Assembly: GCA_028277405.1 (NCBI GenBank)
Contig: JANQGH010000019.1
Location: 1-45,215, forward strand
Length of the DNA: 45,215 nt
Direction of reading: 5' to 3'
DNA from: Alphaproteobacteria bacterium
GTDB lineage: Bacteria > Pseudomonadota > Alphaproteobacteria > DSM-16000 > Inquilinaceae
Within the stretch, counting starts at the first letter, position 1; every line of letters starts with the position of its first letter. The notes beneath the pieces are model-generated. The model did not search any database and was not told the origin of the DNA. It saw only the letters and a list, made by a program, of their open reading frames with translations. Both the position numbers and the translations under genes were made by a program. Of the stretch, positions 17,803 to 24,489 are shown in pieces.

Positions 17803-18661
17803 AGGACACCTTTCGACCCAGGACGCCGAACTGAAGGATCGTCAGCCCCAGCAGGAACAGGAACAGGGCGATCACGACGGCCGAGGCGCTGCCATAGTCG
17901 AGGCGCACGAAGGCCAGGCGATAGAAGAAGTTCACGATCACGTCGGTCGACAGGGCGGGGCCGCCGTGGGTCATGACGTTGACCAGCGTGAAGACCTGAA
18001 AGCTGTCGATCACCGAGATGACCAGCAGGAACAGCAGGGTCGGCGTCAGCAAGGGCAGGGTGATGGTGCGGAACTGATGCAGCCGCGAGGCCCCGTCGAT
18101 GCGCGCGGCCTCGTAGAGCGTCGGCGAAATCGCCTGCAGCCCGGCGATGAAGATCACCATGTCGTAACCAAGCTGCTTCCAGACATTGACCGCCGCCACG
18201 GCGTAGAGCGCGGTATCCGCGTCGTAGAGCCAGTTCTGCGGGCTGCCGCCCAGCGCACCGATCGTCAGGTTGATCAGGCCGAGATCGGTGTTGAACAGCC
18301 AGCTCCAGACAACCGCGATCGCCACCGTCGACGAGACGTAGGGCAGGAAGAAAACACCCCGCAGGACGCGGTTTGCCGGCCGTTCCGCGACCAGCAGTTG
18401 GGCCAGGAATAAGGCCAGCGCCAGGCGCAACGGCACGCTGGCGATCACGAAGGTGGCGGTGATGGCAACTGACCGGTGAAAGCCGTCATCCAAGGCGAGA
18501 TCGACGAAGTTCTCGGCGCCGACGAAACGTTGCCGCCCGCTCAGCAGATTGACGTCGTGCAGGCTGAGATAGAACGAATAGAAGATCGGCCAGTAGATGA
18601 AGATCGCCAGAACGGTCAGGCACGGCAGCACGAACAGCGCCGGCACGACAACGCGCTTCAT
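17789..18661 (-). CDS. ABC importer permease, UgpA/MalF-like
   Basis: A 290-residue permease partner with about six helices. It starts MKRVVVPALFVLPCLTVLAI. Its EAA loop is SPTLYEAARIDGASRLHQFR followed by TITLPLLTPTLL. The ATG at 18661 has AAAGGG upstream. It is the first gene of the minus-strand operon and is divergent from the gene for the probable cognate binding protein. No ATP-binding subunit gene (UgpC/MalK) lies in the window, so the pair must share an ATPase encoded elsewhere. Confidence 0.9.
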   Translation of the reverse strand: MKRVVVPALFVLPCLTVLAIFIYWPIFYSFYLSLHDVNLLSGRQRFVGAENFVDLALDDGFHRSVAITATFVIASVPLRLALALFLAQLLVAERPANRVLRGVFFLPYVSSTVAIAVVWSWLFNTDLGLINLTIGALGGSPQNWLYDADTALYAVAAVNVWKQLGYDMVIFIAGLQAISPTLYEAARIDGASRLHQFRTITLPLLTPTLLFLLVISVIDSFQVFTLVNVMTHGGPALSTDVIVNFFYRLAFVRLDYGSASAVVIALFLFLLGLTILQFGVLGRKVSYDLD

Positions 18662-18850
18662 TGACCCTTTGCCTGTTGATCCGTTGGTTTCACGCCGGCG
18701 ACGCTATGGGCCGCATGCGACGCCTGTGTGATGGTTGCATTAACGTTCGATGACGACGCCAGACGGTAACCGACGCTTCATCAAACGTTCATGGCCGGCC
18801 ACTAGGACACGGGGGCATCCCGTTCCTTATTCCAATAGGAGGCCTCCGCC
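18662..18850. promoter_or_regulatory. Divergent promoter region of the Ugp-like transporter
   Basis: This 189-bp spacer separates the permease operon from the binding-protein gene. It contains two similar blocks, AACGTTCGATG and AACGTTCATGG (starting near 18740 and 18784), around AACGTT half-palindromes, which could be regulator sites. I saw no Pho-box-like repeat such as the one that controls ugp genes in enterobacteria. Confidence 0.4.
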
Positions 18851-20104
18851 ATGATCCGCCGCGCCGCCCTTGGCCTGTCCGTCGCCATGATGGCCCTTCC
18901 CGCCGCCGCGCAAGACCAGATCGTCGTGCCGTTCTGGCACTCGCTGACCAATCAGGGTGAGGAGGTGATCAACACGCTCGTCACCCGCTTTGAAGAGGCC
19001 AACCCGACCATCGATATCGACCCGATCTATGTCGGCAATTACAACGACATGATCGTGCGTTTGCAGGCGGCGGTCGTGTCGGGCGACGTCCCGACCCTGG
19101 TGCAGCTTGAGATCACGCGCTACGGCCTGTTTGCCGATGCCGGCGCCCTGGAACTGCTGGACGATCGCCTGGCCGCTGACCCGGCGATCATGGAAGATCT
19201 GCGACCGTTCGCCTTGGAGGCCTCGCTCTATCTCGGCCAGTCCTACGTGCTGCCGTTCAACAGCTCCACACCGGTCATGTACTACAACCGCGACCTGTTC
19301 GGCGCCGCCGGCCTCGATCCCGACAGCCCGCCGGCGACCTGGGAGCAACTGTTGCAGACGGCCGAGGCGCTGACGGTCCGCGATGGCGACAGTACCTCCC
19401 AATGGGGCGTCGCCGCGCCGCCGCAATGGGTGCGCTGGGCGATGTCGAACCAGGCCGGCGGCGGCTGGATGGACGGCGCGACGAACGAGATTCAGATGGG
19501 CCAGGCGGACACGGCCCGCGCCTATCAATTCGCCGCCGACTGGGTGAATGTCCACAACGTGGCCCAGCTTGACGGCGCCATCGACGAGGATGTCGGCCGG
19601 CAGTCCTTCGTCAGCGGCAACACCGGCATTATGTTCGGCAGCACCGGTTCTCTGGGCACGATCTCGCGCGATACCGAGTTCGATCTCGGCGTCGCCGCGC
19701 TGCCGTGCGAGATCCATTGCGCTGCGCCGATCGGCGGTGCGGCATTGGGCATCATGGCAGGGGCAGACGAAGCGCAAAAGGACGCCGCCTGGGACTTTCT
19801 GCGCTTCGTCATGACGCCCGACTCCAACTCGGTCATGTTCACGGTGACTGGCTACATGCCGATCTTGAATTCCACGCCGGAGCATCCGGATGCTGCAGCC
19901 TACCTGGCCGAACGCCCGGAGTATCGGGTCGCGGTCGATCAACTGGACGTCGCCTTCGCCCGGGCCCGGCCGCCCGCGATGCCCGAAATCCGCGCTTTGG
20001 AGCCGGCCGTGTGGGAAGCCATCGTGCTGGAACAGGCAACAGCCGAGGAGGCCTTGGCCGACTTCGCCGACGAGATGGCCGAATTGATGGCGGCCCACCA
20101 GTAA
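18851..20104 (+). CDS. ABC importer substrate-binding protein, UgpB-like
   Basis: A 417-residue extracellular solute-binding protein (family 1). It has a signal peptide (MIRRAALGLSVAMMALPAAA, cut before QDQ) and an ideal ribosome binding site (AGGAGG, 8 nt). Mature motifs fit the UgpB group: VVPFWHSLTNQGEEVINTLV, VPTLVQLEITRYG, SYVLPFNSSTPVMYYNRDLF, and GIMFGSTGSLGTISRDTEFD. UgpB binds glycerol-3-phosphate and glycerophosphodiesters; the adjacent GDPD gene supports that reading, though related proteins bind sugars. It is separated from the permeases by a divergent promoter, so its expression can be set independently. Confidence 0.9.
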   Translation: MIRRAALGLSVAMMALPAAAQDQIVVPFWHSLTNQGEEVINTLVTRFEEANPTIDIDPIYVGNYNDMIVRLQAAVVSGDVPTLVQLEITRYGLFADAGALELLDDRLAADPAIMEDLRPFALEASLYLGQSYVLPFNSSTPVMYYNRDLFGAAGLDPDSPPATWEQLLQTAEALTVRDGDSTSQWGVAAPPQWVRWAMSNQAGGGWMDGATNEIQMGQADTARAYQFAADWVNVHNVAQLDGAIDEDVGRQSFVSGNTGIMFGSTGSLGTISRDTEFDLGVAALPCEIHCAAPIGGAALGIMAGADEAQKDAAWDFLRFVMTPDSNSVMFTVTGYMPILNSTPEHPDAAAYLAERPEYRVAVDQLDVAFARARPPAMPEIRALEPAVWEAIVLEQATAEEALADFADEMAELMAAHQ

Positions 20105-20428
20105 TCAGCCCAAGCTGGAGCGGGCAGGGCCCGTGGCGGCGGATCGCGTCGATTGAAGAGAGCGAATCGACATCAGCGGAACCGCCGCTGCACGAGCCCT
20201 GCACGCTCATGAGCGTCACCAAAGCAGCAAGAGGATCGAGACGGGAGTGAGGGGGCGCCGCGCCTGGTTCGTTGACGTGGCGCCTGTTCCCCATTGCGCT
20301 GAGCCGGCTAGCCGGCAGCAACCCCAATGGCGCGGTCGCGTCGGCCTGTGAACCCATTCACAGACCAACGACCTGTCCCCGGCTAGAACCAGTCCGTCAC
20401 ACTGGCTCTAGCAAGGGATACCAAACCA
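20105..20428. other. Non-coding stretch with palindromes at the chromosome/element junction
   Basis: I see no supportable gene here. It holds a perfect 14-bp palindrome GCCGGCTAGCCGGC (20303-20316), the dyad CTGTGAA-CCCA-TTCACAG (20346-20363), and a longer hairpin GCTAGAACCAGT / ACTGGCTCTAGC (20382-20393 with 20401-20412, one mismatch). The last ends just before the ribosome binding site of the 39-residue ORF and could act as a leader structure. This marks the change from ordinary chromosome to accessory DNA. Confidence 0.45.
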
Positions 20429-20548
20429 ATGCGCGCCATCATCTCAACCTCCGCCGCGACGCTGATCACACTGGCCGCGATCTTCGCCATCATCGGCATC
20501 AGCAATCCCGCCATCGCCGGCAGTTGCTTGTTCGGTTGCAGTATCTAG
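20429..20548 (+). CDS. 39-residue exported micropeptide precursor
   Basis: The frame encodes MRAIISTSAATLITLAAIFA followed by IIGISNPAIAGSCLFGCSI. The first 30 residues form a convincing signal peptide: a basic start, a long hydrophobic core and an AIA cleavage site before Gly31. Only GSCLFGCSI would remain after processing, with two cysteines four residues apart that could form a disulfide. CAAGGG precedes the ATG with somewhat long spacing, and a hairpin lies just upstream. It may be a secreted signal peptide, a small membrane peptide or a leader; I recognise no family. Confidence 0.5.
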   Translation: MRAIISTSAATLITLAAIFAIIGISNPAIAGSCLFGCSI

Positions 20549-20777
20549 GCGGCCGGAACCACAGAACGGGGTCGAAGGCGCCGCGTGGGCCAATCGCCCC
20601 AGCTTGACTGCCGTCAACCGCACAAACCCGCCGGGTTCGCACGTCCATCAAAGGCAGAAGCCTAATGACTTCCAAGGCAGTTTCTGAAGACTGCCTGCCG
20701 CCACTCCCACGGCAAACCACATTCTTGCCATTTTCGGCTGTACCCTTCAAAGCGTACCAATGGAGGGGTGCCAATCG

Positions 20778-20930
20778 ATGAACGTTCTTTCGAAGGTCAA
20801 ATCAGACAAGCGTGTTGTCGAGGTTAAGGAAGCCGTCGACGGCGGCGAGGCTATGGACCGCGCTTCCGCCAAAGTTGCCAGCGGAATGGAGAAGAAGGAT
20901 CCCGCTGCGACCGATATCCGAAACAGCTAG
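20778..20930 (+). CDS. Small hydrophilic 50-residue protein, unknown
   Basis: Encodes MNVLSKVKSDKRVVEVKEAV then a charged helix-like remainder ending KKDPAATDIRNS. TGGAGGGG lies about 9-10 nt upstream of the ATG, the best ribosome binding site in this stretch. Composition is charged and helix-prone, with no signal peptide or membrane segment. No family is recognised. It ends at the 3' end of the thermonuclease pseudogene, which lies on the opposite strand. An 11-bp stem at 20940-20950/20960-20970 follows and may terminate it. Confidence 0.45.
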   Translation: MNVLSKVKSDKRVVEVKEAVDGGEAMDRASAKVASGMEKKDPAATDIRNS

Positions 20931-21413
20931 TTGCTAGGCGCCACGACCGGGGTGTTGCTCCGGTCGTGGCTCTCCCAGTTCCGGTCTCGCCACTGCCACG
21001 GTGGCACGCACTGGTCTCGATACAGCGGCGTGCCGGCCTGCTCTTCGGCGTTTCGGGTCATGTTGCCGTAGGCGCTGTCGGTGTAGCGAACATCCTCCCA
21101 TGCTCAATCAACGCCGACCATGATTGCACCGATGTCCTAATCTCTGCGTCGTCGCGCAAATGGCAACCATCCTGCCGTAGCGGTCAGTGTCGACAGGGTC
21201 GCAGCGATCCAGGGCCATCAGAATGGTGTTCAGCATCTGCCGTGCAACCTGACCAACTCTGCTGAGTGAGTCGTCAACATCCCCGCAAGGCTGATCCAGT
21301 TCCGGCGCGTCGATCCTCCACAGGTGGATGATTGCGCCATCCATCTCGAACCTGTCGCTGTCGATCACACGGATTTTCCACGGGTTAATCCATGGCGCTC
21401 TACGGATGTTCAC
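20927..21413 (-). pseudogene. Staphylococcal-nuclease-like (thermonuclease) pseudogene, two frameshifts
   Basis: Three reading frames must be joined to recover one SNase-like domain. Frame one from a GTG at 21413 gives WKIRVIDSDRFEMDGAIIHL, WRIDAPELDQPC, then PVDTDRYGRMVAIC, the typical first two-thirds of the fold. A second frame continues DDAEIRTSVQSWSALIEHG (about 21150-21100). A third gives WEDVRYTDSAYGN, then AEEQAGTPLYRDQCVPPWQW and RDRNWE, the standard C-terminal helix and PPWxWR ending. Each join coincides with the end of similarity in the previous frame. Active enzymes of this family are secreted or membrane nucleases; this copy cannot be functional unless the read contains errors. 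Confidence 0.7.
20940..20970 (+). terminator. Stable hairpin after the 50-residue ORF
   Basis: GCCACGACCGG (20940-20950) and CCGGTCGTGGC (20960-20970) form a perfect 11-bp stem with a 9-nt loop, 9 nt after the ORF stop. No T-run follows. It also lies inside the 3' part of the thermonuclease pseudogene. Confidence 0.4.
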
Positions 21414-21435
21414 GGCATTTTGCGAAGGGTGAACC

Positions 21436-21448
21436 CGCCGGGGCGGCG
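21436..21448. other. Short inverted repeat upstream of mobC, possible part of an origin of transfer
   Basis: CGCCG-GGG-CGGCG sits in the roughly 70 bp between the pseudogene and the first mobilization ORF, where relaxase nicking sites commonly lie. The repeat is short, and I recognise no known nick consensus. Confidence 0.2.
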
Positions 21449-21480
21449 CTCTAAGATCTTGAAGTCGCTAAGGAAAACTG

Positions 21481-21585
21481 GTGCCCGACGAGAGAGAAAG
21501 TTTGAACTCTCTCTTTGAGGCCCTCGCAGACTGGAATGAACAACTAAAGGCCGCTGATATCGATTTTGAGGAGCCGCTACCATGA
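21481..21585 (+). CDS. 34-residue acidic ORF coupled to mobC
   Basis: A GTG-started frame, MPDERESLNSLFEALADWNE then QLKAADIDFEEPLP. AAGGA lies 6 nt upstream, an in-frame stop just before it fixes the start region, and the stop overlaps the mobC ATG (ATGA). The acidic helix could be a small accessory of the relaxosome. The overlap and ribosome binding site argue that it is translated. No family is recognised. Confidence 0.5.
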   Translation: MPDERESLNSLFEALADWNEQLKAADIDFEEPLP

Positions 21586-22052
21586 AGCAGGTAGACGGCT
21601 TTCGATCTGGTGGTGATCCCCGCGCAGACTTTGCGCAGGCTGCGGCCCTGCCTACGGAAACAGACGAAAAGAAGCGTCCACCACCCTACTCGATTCGATT
21701 CAGCGAGGACGAACGGGCACGGCTCAACCGGGACGCGGGCGCGTTGTCCTGGGCGGCATACATCCGCCTCAAGCTATTCTGCGACGATGGCAACCCGCCG
21801 CCGCGTAAGAAACTCACGCGCAAAAAACACAGCCCTTCCGCTGAACTTGCCGTTTTGGCTCAATTGCTGGGCGCGATCGGCAAGTCAGAACTCGCGCCCA
21901 GTATGCGGGATATCGCCAGCGCCGCCAAAGTCGGTGCGCTGCCCGTGACGCCAGAATTGGAACAGGAGCTATTCGCGGCCTGCGCCGCCATTCAGGATAT
22001 GCGCAGTGAATTGATATCCGCCCTCGGTATCAAAGCACAGGGCGGGCCATGA
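21582..22052 (+). CDS. mobC: MobC-like relaxosome accessory protein
   Basis: A 156-residue protein. Its central segment PPYSIRFSEDERARLNRDAG, followed by ALSWAAYIRLKLF, is the ribbon-helix-helix-type DNA-binding region of MobC proteins, which help open the origin of transfer for the relaxase. The C-terminal part is helical (AVLAQLLGAIGKSELAPSMR). It overlaps the upstream 34-residue ORF and the downstream relaxase gene by 4 nt each, the usual mobilization operon arrangement. Confidence 0.8.
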   Translation: MKQVDGFRSGGDPRADFAQAAALPTETDEKKRPPPYSIRFSEDERARLNRDAGALSWAAYIRLKLFCDDGNPPPRKKLTRKKHSPSAELAVLAQLLGAIGKSELAPSMRDIASAAKVGALPVTPELEQELFAACAAIQDMRSELISALGIKAQGGP

Positions 22053-23359
22053 TTCTTAAGGGCGGCCAGCGCGGCGGCGCGCGCAATCTGGCGATTCACC
22101 TCATGCGCACGGATGAAAACGAGCATGTCGAGGTGCATTCGCTGCGCGGGTTCGCTGCCGATGATTTGATGGGCGCGCTCAATGAAATCTACGCCGTCAG
22201 CCAAGGCACAAAATGCAAACAGTTCATGTTTCAGGTGATGTTCAATCCGCCGCCGACAGAAGAGGTGAGTACGGCGGATTTCGAGGCAGCGATTGCGCGC
22301 GTCGAGAAGCAGTTCAAGCTGGCAGACCAACCCTGCGCGGTCGTCCTCCACGAAAAGGAAGGGCGGCCCCACGCGCACGCCGTTTGGTCCCGCATTGATA
22401 TTGAAGAGATGAAAGCCATTCAGCTTTCCTATTTCAAAAACCAACTCCAGGATATCTCGCGTGAGCTGTTCCTTGAACACGGCTGGAAGATGCCGAACGG
22501 GCTGATCAACAGTGAAGAACGCGATCCGACGAACTTCACGCTGGATGAATGGCAGCACGCCAAGCGCATCGGAAAGCACGCGAGAGAAATCAAAAAAGAC
22601 ATTCAGGATGCATGGGCGATTTCCGATTCAAAGGCCGCCTTCATACACGCCCTTAAAGAGCGCGGGTACTGGTTGGCGCGTGGCGACAGTGCCCGCTTCA
22701 TCGCCGTAGATCACAATGGCGAGGTCTTCCCCATCCCCCGGTCCCTGCCGCAAGGCATAAAGACAAAGGACGTGCGGGCGCGTCTTGGCGACGAAGCCCA
22801 TTTGCCATCGCTTCGCGAGGCCAAGAAACAGATAGCCGAAGGCATGCTCTCTGCCATGCAGCGGCACAAGGCAGAACTCGACAGGCAAAACGAAACAGGA
22901 CGTGTCGAATTTGAGCGGCGCAGAAGGGCGCTTTTGCAGCGGCAAAGAGGCGAACGCCGGACACTGGCGCAAATGCAAGCCCGCCGCCAGGTTAAGGAAA
23001 GCGTGAGCCGACAGGCCCGCTTCCGAACAGGCATCAAGGGCCTTTGGGATCGTTTGCGTGGTGAACACAGGCGCATTCGGGAACAGAACGAGCGTGAAGC
23101 CAAAGCTGCTGGCACTCGGGACCGCAAAGAGAAGGACGCGCTCTTTCAGCGTCAGCTCAGAGATCGCCGGAGACTCCGGGAGATTGGCAAGCAATATCTT
23201 GCATATCAGGCAGACAGAAAACGAGAAGTTGACCTAGACGAGCGGCGCTATGCCGACATGAACAACACCGTCGAGGAGAATCGGCCCGCGAAGCGCTCAC
23301 GCTCGGGGCGCAGGCGCCGCCCGCGTAAACGCGGCCCGGATTACGGGATGGATATGTAG
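22049..23359 (+). CDS. Relaxase / mobilization nuclease
   Basis: A 436-residue protein of an alphaproteobacterial mobilization-nuclease family. The N-terminal nuclease domain begins MILKGGQRGGARNLAIHLMR and contains TKCKQFMFQVMFNPPP and the metal-binding segment HEKEGRPHAHAVWSRID (His101, His108, His110), the histidine cluster of HUH relaxases. RDPTNFTLDEWQHAKRIGK and SDSKAAFIHALKERGYWLAR follow. The last ~180 residues are strongly basic and coiled (RRRRALLQRQRGERRTLAQ). No tyrosine occurs before residue 48, so the usual N-terminal catalytic tyrosine is not at its canonical place. It would nick and lead a DNA strand into a recipient cell. It overlaps mobC (4 nt) and the next gene (1 nt). Confidence 0.87.
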   Translation: MILKGGQRGGARNLAIHLMRTDENEHVEVHSLRGFAADDLMGALNEIYAVSQGTKCKQFMFQVMFNPPPTEEVSTADFEAAIARVEKQFKLADQPCAVVLHEKEGRPHAHAVWSRIDIEEMKAIQLSYFKNQLQDISRELFLEHGWKMPNGLINSEERDPTNFTLDEWQHAKRIGKHAREIKKDIQDAWAISDSKAAFIHALKERGYWLARGDSARFIAVDHNGEVFPIPRSLPQGIKTKDVRARLGDEAHLPSLREAKKQIAEGMLSAMQRHKAELDRQNETGRVEFERRRRALLQRQRGERRTLAQMQARRQVKESVSRQARFRTGIKGLWDRLRGEHRRIREQNEREAKAAGTRDRKEKDALFQRQLRDRRRLREIGKQYLAYQADRKREVDLDERRYADMNNTVEENRPAKRSRSGRRRRPRKRGPDYGMDM

Positions 23360-24276
23360 TGGCGACCGCGCAATCCGCCGTGGTCGGTTCCGCTCTGTCT
23401 GCGAATGGAAGCGTGGTGTCCGGTCACGGTTCAGCAAGCACAATTCAGGATCAAACCGGCTCCGGCGTGACAGCGGATCACGGTGCTGAATCCAAGACAT
23501 GGGAACATTCCTGCCGCGTGCTGTTCGGGAGTCGCTGGAAGGCCCCTTTTGCTAGGTATCTCGGGGTCAAGCGGGAAACCGTGAGCAGATGGGCGAACAA
23601 TTCCAATGATCCGCCGCTCTATGCACGTCGGACGGTGTCGCTGCTTATGCAGGGACGCGGGACCGTTCTAAGCCTCTGCGACAGGACGGGAAACATGGTC
23701 CGCCCGTGGGCAGAGGCCGGTTTCGAGTGCATTTGTGTGGACCTGAAACATGACGGCGCGAGAACTACCGGGGGCATAACCTATCTTGGGGCCGATCTGC
23801 TGGACTGGCTACCTCCGCCGCGCCGCTACGCAATAGTTTTCGCATTTCCGCCCTGTACCAATGTTGCTGTCAGCGGGGCCAGATGGTTTCGGGAAAAGGG
23901 ACTTGGCGGCCTGTCCGAGGCTGTTGACCTTTTAGAAGCCTGCCGCCGCATTTGCGAATGGTCGGAAGCGCCGTGGATGATTGAGAACCCCATGTCCACG
24001 TTCTCAAGTTACTGGCGCAAACCGGACTACAGCTTTGATCCCTGCGAGTACGGGGGCTATCTCGATCCTCCGGGAGATGCCTACACAAAGAAAACTTGCC
24101 TGTGGGCCGGTAATGGTTTCGTGATGCCGGACAGGAAAACGGTGGAACCGCTTGAGGGTTCAAAGATGCACCTAATGCCTCCAACGCCGGATCGGTCCGA
24201 CCGGCGGAGCGAAACACCGATGGGATTTGCCCAGGCGACATTCAAAGCCAACGCGGCCATTCGCCTTGGAAGATAA
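23359..24276 (+). CDS. HTH plus C5-cytosine-methyltransferase-like fusion protein
   Basis: A 305-residue protein starting at a GTG that shares one base with the relaxase stop (TAGTG). Residues about 48-97 look like a helix-turn-helix (LFGSRWKAPFARYLGVKRET, then VSRWANN). Residues about 100-305 look like a DNA cytosine methyltransferase: the SAM-binding start TVLSLCDRTGNMVRPWAEAG, acidic VDLKHDG, catalytic FPPCTN with Cys166, and WMIENPMS with Glu209-Asn-Pro. A late GFAQATFKANAAIR resembles the C-terminal motif of phage-type enzymes. It could protect transferring DNA from restriction, self-regulate through its own sites, or both. It is last in the mobilization operon; 213 bp without a clear feature follow. 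Confidence 0.7.
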   Translation: MATAQSAVVGSALSANGSVVSGHGSASTIQDQTGSGVTADHGAESKTWEHSCRVLFGSRWKAPFARYLGVKRETVSRWANNSNDPPLYARRTVSLLMQGRGTVLSLCDRTGNMVRPWAEAGFECICVDLKHDGARTTGGITYLGADLLDWLPPPRRYAIVFAFPPCTNVAVSGARWFREKGLGGLSEAVDLLEACRRICEWSEAPWMIENPMSTFSSYWRKPDYSFDPCEYGGYLDPPGDAYTKKTCLWAGNGFVMPDRKTVEPLEGSKMHLMPPTPDRSDRRSETPMGFAQATFKANAAIRLGR

Positions 24277-24489
24277 TGGCTCTCGGCCCTAGACCGTACT
24301 ATCCGCAATCACCGTTATCACTCAATCAAATCAGAATCGGCCCATACCTGACGTTCAATCTCGTTGTTAGGTGCCGCAGCGCAACTTTAGAAGCTGATCT
24401 CTAACGGCTTTGACGGCAATCTAATACCCAAATTGAATTGACGCGGCTGCATGATCATACTCGCCCGATATCGAGGTGAGGTGCGAAGG

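Noticed and set aside
18662..18850. A Pho-box control site for the Ugp-like genes
   Set aside because: No direct-repeat pattern resembling the phosphate-regulon consensus was seen.
18827..20098. A 423-codon minus-strand frame
   Set aside because: It is antisense to the binding-protein gene, which has a signal peptide, ribosome binding site and family motifs.
20272..20607. A 111-codon plus-strand frame over the junction
   Set aside because: No ribosome binding site, no domain, histidine/arginine-rich shadow-like composition; it overlaps the better-supported 39-residue frame.
23359..24276. Reading the methyltransferase as half of a restriction-modification system
   Set aside because: No restriction endonuclease gene lies beside it; the next gene is a helicase-nuclease with its own start and a 213-bp gap.
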